A stretch of DNA of 11,413 nucleotides from Gemmatimonadales bacterium UBA4718 (GTDB lineage Bacteria; Gemmatimonadota; Gemmatimonadetes; Gemmatimonadales; Gemmatimonadaceae): the NCBI GenBank assembly GCA_002404375.1, contig DHJO01000246.1:3068-14480 (forward strand). The letters are read 5' to 3'. Of this stretch, positions 6,626 to 11,413 are shown in pieces. How positions within the stretch are numbered: the first letter of the stretch is position 1; each line of letters opens with the position of its first letter. Made by a program: the position numbers and the translations under genes. The notes beneath the pieces are model-generated. The model was not told the DNA's origin. It searched no databases and saw nothing but the letters and a program-made list of their open reading frames with translations.

Positions 6626-7591
6626 ATGACGAGTCTCGCGAGCTTACTGCAGGCGGTGGCGCAAACGGCACAACAAATGGGTCCTCCTGGTGGAGGCCCC
6701 GGCGGTCGAGGCGGACCACCACCCGGTTTCAGCTACAGCGATGCATTAATGGAGCTGATACGGTTTGTTGGCTCTTTCCTGGCCATTGGTGCCATTGGGT
6801 TCCGCTTCGGAATCGTGCGGCGCGTTCGTGGAATGAGCGACGAAGCGCGTACCCTCCTTCGAGCGGACAACGCTGCCCTGCTCGGTATTCTCGGCGTGCT
6901 GCTTCTCGCGCTCAACACCCTTGGTGCCCCGTTCCTGACGGCGATCGCCGATAACAAGAGCTTCGCCGAAGCACTTCCCAAAAATCTGAATCCATTCGAG
7001 TTCAAGCTGGCTATGCTGGCGCTGGCCTTCATCGGGTTCGCACTCGTCCGAGCAACGCCCTCATTCGGGTGGACTCTTGCTGCGATCGGCGTCCTCTTCA
7101 CAATTCTTCAGCCGCTATACACTGGCAGAAACTTCTCTGCAAAGGTGAATGCCGTACACGTTCTCGCCGTATCGACCTGGCTCGGAACTCTGCTGGTCCT
7201 CGCACTCGTCGGAATCCGCGGCGTGATAAGAAGCAATTCCTCCGGAGTGCAACGGGCCGAGCTCGTTGCCGACCTGGTGAATTCCTTCTCACCCCTCGCG
7301 CTCACTGCGTCGGCGATCGTCGCGATCACTGGTGCAACCACCGCCTGGATCCACCTCAAGCGCATCTCCGCGCTATGGACCACGAGCTATGGGATTGCCC
7401 TGCTGGTCAAACTCGTATTCGTCCTGATCGTGGTGGTGCTCGGCGCATGGAACTGGCAGCGCGTGCGTCCGTCGCTCGGAAACGAAGGAACCGAACACGT
7501 CATCCGGCGGTCGGCGACGATGGAGCTCACCTTCGCGGCGCTTGTGCTGATCGCTACTTCGGTGCTGGTGACGTTGCCGTCGCCGAGGTAG
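6626..7591 (+). CDS. CopD family integral membrane protein
   Basis: A 321-residue inner-membrane protein with about eight hydrophobic helices (near residues 42-64, 82-104, 125-143, 147-163, 175-199, 221-244, 252-276 and 299-317). The second half matches the CopD domain: H178 and W185 in AVHVLAVSTWLGTLL, the FSPLALTASAIVAITGATTAW helix, then YGIALLVKLVFVLIVVVLGAWNWQR and a final helix ending LVTLPSPR. CopD proteins are linked to copper uptake or delivery across the inner membrane; the substrate here is inferred from the family. No CopC-like partner is in the window. An unusual Gly/Pro-rich stretch (residues 19-34) precedes the first helix. Its last 38 bases overlap the convergent S9 peptidase gene. 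GAGGAG at 6611-6616 supports the start. Confidence 0.85.
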   Translation: MTSLASLLQAVAQTAQQMGPPGGGPGGRGGPPPGFSYSDALMELIRFVGSFLAIGAIGFRFGIVRRVRGMSDEARTLLRADNAALLGILGVLLLALNTLGAPFLTAIADNKSFAEALPKNLNPFEFKLAMLALAFIGFALVRATPSFGWTLAAIGVLFTILQPLYTGRNFSAKVNAVHVLAVSTWLGTLLVLALVGIRGVIRSNSSGVQRAELVADLVNSFSPLALTASAIVAITGATTAWIHLKRISALWTTSYGIALLVKLVFVLIVVVLGAWNWQRVRPSLGNEGTEHVIRRSATMELTFAALVLIATSVLVTLPSPR

Positions 7592-10187
7592 TCGTTCGCG
7601 CCGACGCGTTCTTCACGTATTTGTCGAGCCAGTTGATGTATTCCCAGAGCAGGTGTCGCTGTGTTTCCCGCGCCGTGTACCCGTGCGGCTCCAGCGGCAG
7701 CTGGACGTACCGAACATTTCCGCCATTGCCCTTGATCGCCGCGAATAAGCGTTCTGACTGAATCGGGAATGTCCCGGAGTTGTCGTCTCGCTGGCCGTGA
7801 ATTAGCAGCACCGGCTCCTTGATCTTGTTCGCGTAGTTGAACGGCGACATCGCGTTGTAGACTTCCGGCGCTTCCCAGTAAGTGCGCGGCTCGGACTGAA
7901 ACCCGAATGGCGTCAGCGTTCGATTATATGCGCCGCTCTCGGCGATGCCGGCGCGGAAGATGTTCGAGTGCGCGAGAAGATTGACGGTCATGAACGCCCC
8001 ATAAGAGTGACCGCCGATTCCAATACGATCGCGATCCGCCACGCCCATGTCGACAATTTTATCTACCGCTGCCTGCGCGCTTGCCACGAGCTGATCGACA
8101 TATGTGTCGTTCGACTCCTTACCTGCCGCGCCGACTATCGGCATCGTCGGACCATCGAGCACGCCGTACCCGTGCATCAGCAGCATCAGATAATTCTGCC
8201 GGCCTGGTCGCTTGAACTGATAAGGAGAGCCGGTGAGCTGCGATGCCGCACTGGCGGACTGAAATTCGCGGGGATACGCCCAAAAGAAAAATGGCAGCCG
8301 TCCCTGCGACTTATCGTAGCCAGGCGGCAGATACAGCGTGGCGGAGAGCTTCACTCCATCCGGACGCGAGTAGGTGATCAGCTCGCTCCTCACGTCCGCG
8401 AAGTACGGAGCCGGATCCCCGAGCTTCGTGATCTGAGTCAGGCTTTTGCTGCGAAGATCCCGAACAAAAAAGTTCGGTGGATCGGTCGGAGATTCCCGCT
8501 GTGTGATCACCTGGTTGCCGTTCTCGTCTACGACCTGAATCGCCTGTTCGTAATACGGAGGAGCGGATTGCCATAACCGCTCCGCCTTCGCGGTGGTGAG
8601 GTCAAAACGATCGAGGAACGGTTTGTCACCCTCGGGTGAAGCTCCGCCGCCGGTCAGGTAAAGGTATTTGCCATCGCTGGAGCGGAGTGGAATGTACCGG
8701 TCGCTCGCGGGATCCTGCACGTACACCCAGCTGCCCGGATTCGAGTAGCGATCCTCGGTGCTGCGATCCCATACCAGCTTCGGAGTGCCGCCATTGGGTG
8801 CCGAAGGATCGATCATCCATGTGCGCGTCCGCGCCCCGCGCGACAATCGCTCTGTGAGAAACGCAATATTGGGAGCGACCCAGTTCAATGCACCGAAGCG
8901 ATATTCGGTTTGAACAAACGGAGCCGCAGCTCCGACGAACGGCGCGGACAAAAGAGAGACCTGGTCGCGCTTGGGTACCCGATTGCGGGGGTCACCCATG
9001 TCGAGCGCTTCAACCATGACCAGTGTCGCGCGCGCATCGGATCGCCAGGTTACGAATCTGATTCCCGGCAACACGGCGTCGCGGGCGCTCGGCGCTTCCT
9101 CGGCCACGTGGGAGTTTCGAATCTCACGCACGACCTTGCCGCTCAGATCCCAGACTTCCGTGCGCGACGGAAAGACATCCATCGGCACCTGATAGGAATA
9201 CGGACGCTGTATCGTCTCGACGAGCAGGTATTTCCCGTCTGGCGAAGGGGTCGCGCGAGCGTGAACGCCCGGCTGTCCTACGGGTGTGATCTTACCGTCA
9301 AGGTCGACGAGGGAGATCTGATCGGTGAAGTAGTAGTCGAAGAGCGCTTCGTCGGTCGGACTTTGCAGGAGATACTCGTAGGTCCGGGCCGGAGCGGACC
9401 TACCGTAGGATTCCTGCACTATCACGCCCGCAGGTACGTCGGACACTTTGGGTGGCGCACCTCGATTTGCCGGCCACAGTCGACAAACGAGCGGAGCGCT
9501 GCCATTAATCCAGTTGCAGCCGGCGTCGTCAACGATATTTCCGCGCGCTGTGGTGTAGTTCAGCATCGGCGGAGTAAGGCGACGCGCTGTTCCTGCCGAG
9601 ACATCCGCTACCCAAACAGCGGTACCAGCGGCTGTCGTCGAAGTGAATGCGAGATGTCTTCCGTCACGCGACCAGTCCAGGTCTCGAAGTTTTCCCGCCA
9701 ACTCTGGCGCGACGATGCGACGCACGCGTCCCGTCACGGGGTCGAGGATGTCGAGACCCATCTTCCCGTTGGCAATGGTCGTGTAGGCGAGATGTGCGCC
9801 TTCGCTCGACCACTCCGTGCTTCCAATGCGCCCCTCTGCCGGAACCGGAAGTATGCGTTCCGTCTTCCCGTCGATGCTGGTGACGGTTCCTGACCGAATG
9901 CCAATAGTCTCGATGCGTGAGTCGGGGTTCGCTCTGATCTTGCTGCCAGCGAGATAGTACGCCGAGTCCGCCATGTCGCTGATCGTGACCGTGCGTGGAT
10001 CGCTCACCGTCACCAGTATCCATCGGCGATCGGTGCTGATCGATGAGACCGGATTTGCCGGAGCCTCCAGAATCTTCACCAGATCGGGAGGAGGCGATTG
10101 ATACGTCTGCTGCGCCGGAACAGAGCAAAACGGCGCAAGCATCAGAAACAATGCCGTGACGAGGCGACGATTGGGGAAGAGCGTCAT
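7554..10187 (-). CDS. Secreted S9 family serine peptidase, glutamyl-endopeptidase-like
   Basis: An 877-residue exported peptidase, clearly longer than the other S9 enzyme in this window. A Sec signal ends near A25 (SVPA|Q). Residues about 35-600 form a propeller domain (for example LDWSRDGRHLAFTS at 170-183 and PSPDGKYLLVET at 314-325), and about 605-860 form the alpha/beta-hydrolase. The triad is S728 in GGHSYGAFM, D801 in IHGQRDDNSGTFP and H835 in LEPHGY. The GHSYGAFM and QRDDNSGTFP wording resembles the S9D glutamyl endopeptidases known from plastids and many bacteria, and the length fits; the cleavage specificity is inferred. A Ser/Thr/Ala-rich tail follows about residue 860. It lies 78 bases downstream of the PAP2 gene on the same strand. 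No Shine-Dalgarno precedes the ATG; instead the leader is pyrimidine-rich. Its 3' end overlaps the CopD-like gene. Confidence 0.93.
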   Translation of the reverse strand: MTLFPNRRLVTALFLMLAPFCSVPAQQTYQSPPPDLVKILEAPANPVSSISTDRRWILVTVSDPRTVTISDMADSAYYLAGSKIRANPDSRIETIGIRSGTVTSIDGKTERILPVPAEGRIGSTEWSSEGAHLAYTTIANGKMGLDILDPVTGRVRRIVAPELAGKLRDLDWSRDGRHLAFTSTTAAGTAVWVADVSAGTARRLTPPMLNYTTARGNIVDDAGCNWINGSAPLVCRLWPANRGAPPKVSDVPAGVIVQESYGRSAPARTYEYLLQSPTDEALFDYYFTDQISLVDLDGKITPVGQPGVHARATPSPDGKYLLVETIQRPYSYQVPMDVFPSRTEVWDLSGKVVREIRNSHVAEEAPSARDAVLPGIRFVTWRSDARATLVMVEALDMGDPRNRVPKRDQVSLLSAPFVGAAAPFVQTEYRFGALNWVAPNIAFLTERLSRGARTRTWMIDPSAPNGGTPKLVWDRSTEDRYSNPGSWVYVQDPASDRYIPLRSSDGKYLYLTGGGASPEGDKPFLDRFDLTTAKAERLWQSAPPYYEQAIQVVDENGNQVITQRESPTDPPNFFVRDLRSKSLTQITKLGDPAPYFADVRSELITYSRPDGVKLSATLYLPPGYDKSQGRLPFFFWAYPREFQSASAASQLTGSPYQFKRPGRQNYLMLLMHGYGVLDGPTMPIVGAAGKESNDTYVDQLVASAQAAVDKIVDMGVADRDRIGIGGHSYGAFMTVNLLAHSNIFRAGIAESGAYNRTLTPFGFQSEPRTYWEAPEVYNAMSPFNYANKIKEPVLLIHGQRDDNSGTFPIQSERLFAAIKGNGGNVRYVQLPLEPHGYTARETQRHLLWEYINWLDKYVKNASARTTTSATATSPAPK

Positions 10188-10231
10188 CGGATCAACAAAA
10201 GGAGGGTGAACGGTCGAAGTGGCGCAATACT

Positions 10232-10237
10232 ACTATA
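10232..10237 (-). promoter_or_regulatory. Possible -10 element for the S9 peptidase
   Basis: On the - strand TATAGT lies in a small AT-rich island (10227-10243) in otherwise GC-rich DNA, about 45 bases before the peptidase ATG. It would give a leader of roughly 40 bases. No convincing -35 is found at 16-18 bases, so this is a weak call. Confidence 0.25.
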
Positions 10238-10265
10238 AATACTGGCGGCACAGATGCAGCGTTGA

Positions 10266-10946
10266 TCAACGGCGCGACTCGAGCCATCTCACAGTCGCCC
10301 TGCTCACCATGGAACTCAGCACTATGGTCGCTGTGACATCACTTGTCCAATGCTGATCCTCATAGACTCGATCGAGCCCTACAAGAGTGACGAGAACGTC
10401 GCTCAAAGCGGAGATTGGCGTCGATTGAGTTTGCGCTGAAACTGCCGCCGCAATGGACGCGATATGTGTGACGTGCGCTGACGGGAAGGAATGCCAGTCT
10501 CCGTTGGCGGTGAATGGACGGAAGCGATGCGAGTTCCCTTCGACGTGCGGCCTTTCGCGACCCACTATGGGTTTCAACGCGGATTCCAGGAGATCGGCGG
10601 CAAGATAGCCCGCCGCGGTGTTGAGCGTCCCGGTCGCGAGCGAGTCGCGATGCGCGAGCAGCGCACCGACGTAGGTAATCGCCATCGCCGGCACGAGCCG
10701 TTGCGTCGTTCCGAGTTGATTCACGGCCTGTGCGAAGTGATCCAAGGTCCGAGTATGTCCGTGCAGCGCCCACTCCCGTGCTTCCGGATCGAGCGCAGCC
10801 GAAGCGGCAATGCCGACCGGTGCGATCCAAGCAAGCGCGGCTGCCCGGGTCCGGTCAGCATGCGGTACAGAATCGATCTGGGCTGCCGCGGTATTCAAGG
10901 CTGAAGCCAGACAGCCGGCCAGGACCACCGCGACATGCGAGCGCAT
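10266..10946 (-). CDS. PAP2 superfamily (phosphatidic acid phosphatase type 2) protein
   Basis: A 226-residue exported or membrane phosphatase. All three PAP2 motifs are present: K125-x6-R132-P133 (KPIVGRERP), P155-S156-A157-H158 (SFPSAH, with Ala in place of the usual Gly) and R193-x5-H199-x3-D203 (RVYEDQHWTSD). H158 and H199 would carry out phosphoester transfer with D203 assisting. Members dephosphorylate lipids such as phosphatidate, undecaprenyl diphosphate or PGP, or act as periplasmic acid phosphatases; which applies here is not decidable. The N-terminus looks like a Sec signal with AAA|Q near residue 22. LAGC at 9-12 resembles a lipobox but only 11 residues precede the Cys, which is very short. 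No Shine-Dalgarno is seen upstream of the ATG; the leader is a CT-rich run. Confidence 0.9.
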   Translation of the reverse strand: MRSHVAVVLAGCLASALNTAAAQIDSVPHADRTRAAALAWIAPVGIAASAALDPEAREWALHGHTRTLDHFAQAVNQLGTTQRLVPAMAITYVGALLAHRDSLATGTLNTAAGYLAADLLESALKPIVGRERPHVEGNSHRFRPFTANGDWHSFPSAHVTHIASIAAAVSAQTQSTPISALSDVLVTLVGLDRVYEDQHWTSDVTATIVLSSMVSRATVRWLESRR

Positions 10947-11000
10947 GATTCAGAGTAGAGAGAGAGCAAGATCACGGCAAGGCATGTTTGGTTCGTGGCA

Positions 11001-11029
11001 TTGGCAAATCGACTTCCGGTGAATGAGAT
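11001..11029 (+). promoter_or_regulatory. Candidate sigma70-like promoter of the BNR-propeller gene
   Basis: TTGGCA (11001-11006, 5 of 6 to the -35 consensus), a 17-base spacer and TGAGAT (11024-11029, 4 of 6 to the -10 consensus) stand in the 111-base divergent gap between the PAP2 gene and the BNR gene. Transcription would begin near 11036, leaving a leader of about 22 bases before the ATG at 11058. Two short hexamers alone are weak evidence. Confidence 0.35.
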
Positions 11030-11057
11030 TATCCGGGTCTCTTCACTCCCATAACCG

Positions 11058-11413
11058 ATGCCCCGCCCGTTCTCGCGCCCTTCTCTCGCGATCATTCTAC
11101 TCGCGTCCCTTCCCACCGTCGCATTCACGCAGGCGACGCCAAACGCCAAGACGACTCCGGTCGCCTTCGATGCCGATTCTGCCCGGCTAGCCGAGCTGCC
11201 GTGGCGCTCGATCGGACCAGCGGTCACCAGCGGACGCGTCGTCGACTTCGCCGTTCCGGAAGGGCCAAAGTCCCGGGTCGGCGAGAGACTAGGCGAGTTC
11301 TTCTACGTCGCGTCGGCCTCGGGTGGCGTGTGGAAGACGACGAATGGCGGAACGACGTGGGAGCCGATCTTCGATCATCAGGCCTCGGCATCCATCGGAG
11401 ACATCGCAGTCGC
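11058..11413 (+). CDS. Secreted BNR/sortilin-type beta-propeller protein, N-terminal part
   Basis: The first 118 codons are present and the window edge cuts the gene. A basic N-terminus, a hydrophobic run (LAIILLASLPTVAF) and a cleavage zone near residues 24-26 form a Sec signal. Then comes WRSIGPAVTSGRVVDFAV, a strand-rich segment, and an Asp-box-like repeat SGGVWKTTNGGTTWEPIF. This layout is that of large secreted propeller proteins annotated as sialidase-like, VPS10/sortilin-type or glycosyl hydrolase BNR-repeat proteins, often about 1000 residues long and common in Gemmatimonadota and Acidobacteriota. Enzyme activity is not implied by the propeller alone. An in-frame TAA two codons upstream fixes the ATG. 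The leader is pyrimidine-rich without a Shine-Dalgarno. Confidence 0.8.
   Translation, partial: MPRPFSRPSLAIILLASLPTVAFTQATPNAKTTPVAFDADSARLAELPWRSIGPAVTSGRVVDFAVPEGPKSRVGERLGEFFYVASASGGVWKTTNGGTTWEPIFDHQASASIGDIAV

Noticed and set aside
8910..9893. 327-residue + strand frame antisense to the second S9 peptidase
   Set aside because: No recognisable domain or ribosome-binding site; the opposite strand encodes a complete peptidase. GC-rich codon bias commonly opens such frames.
10955..10970. GA/CT-rich run upstream of the PAP2 gene as a microsatellite or transposon mark
   Set aside because: Too short and imperfect to be a repeat array; better described as the pyrimidine-rich leader of the PAP2 gene.
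1..11413. Search for defence, phage, CRISPR or secondary-metabolite systems
   Set aside because: All genes belong to exported metabolic or envelope families; there are no nucleases, integrases, direct-repeat arrays or biosynthetic enzymes.

Overview
This GC-rich window comes from a Gram-negative-type bacterium with an export-heavy gene set. Nearly every protein begins with a Sec or lipoprotein signal peptide. The mix is a PQQ dehydrogenase with its cytochrome, secreted S9 peptidases, a DUF4142 lipoprotein, a BNR-propeller protein and a PAP2 phosphatase. That mix resembles soil Gemmatimonadota, with Acidobacteriota as an alternative. This placement is an inference from gene content and style; no rRNA or marker gene is present.

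Layout. (1) Bases 1-4778, all on + strand: the tail of an NTF2-like (DUF4440/SnoaL-type) protein, a PQQ-dependent methanol/ethanol-type dehydrogenase with lanthanide-type metal ligands, a cytochrome c lipoprotein overlapping it by ATGA, and 9 bases later a secreted S9 prolyl-oligopeptidase-family enzyme. The last three look like one operon: alcohol oxidation in the periplasm passes electrons to the neighbouring haem, while the peptidase's link to this is unclear. (2) Bases 4817-5785 on - strand: a class A beta-lactamase-fold serine hydrolase lipoprotein without the usual omega-loop glutamate. (3) Bases 5786-5939: a divergent spacer holding a terminator-like hairpin with a T-rich tail. (4) Bases 5940-7591 on + strand: a DUF4142 lipoprotein and an eight-helix CopD-type membrane protein. 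(5) Bases 7554-10946 on - strand: a PAP2 phosphatase followed by a large secreted S9 peptidase of the glutamyl-endopeptidase-like type, whose 3' end overlaps the CopD-like gene tail-to-tail by 38 bases. (6) From base 11058 on + strand: the start of a secreted BNR/sortilin-type beta-propeller protein, cut by the window edge.

There are no tRNA or rRNA genes, CRISPR arrays, insertion sequences or phage genes. No stretch longer than about 155 bases lacks a gene. I do not see a convincing undescribed multi-gene system. The points most worth a second look are the doubly membrane-anchored, probably lanthanide-dependent dehydrogenase/cytochrome pair, the split between genes with and without Shine-Dalgarno sites, the orphan strong Shine-Dalgarno on the + strand near 10200, and the hairpin in front of the DUF4142 gene.
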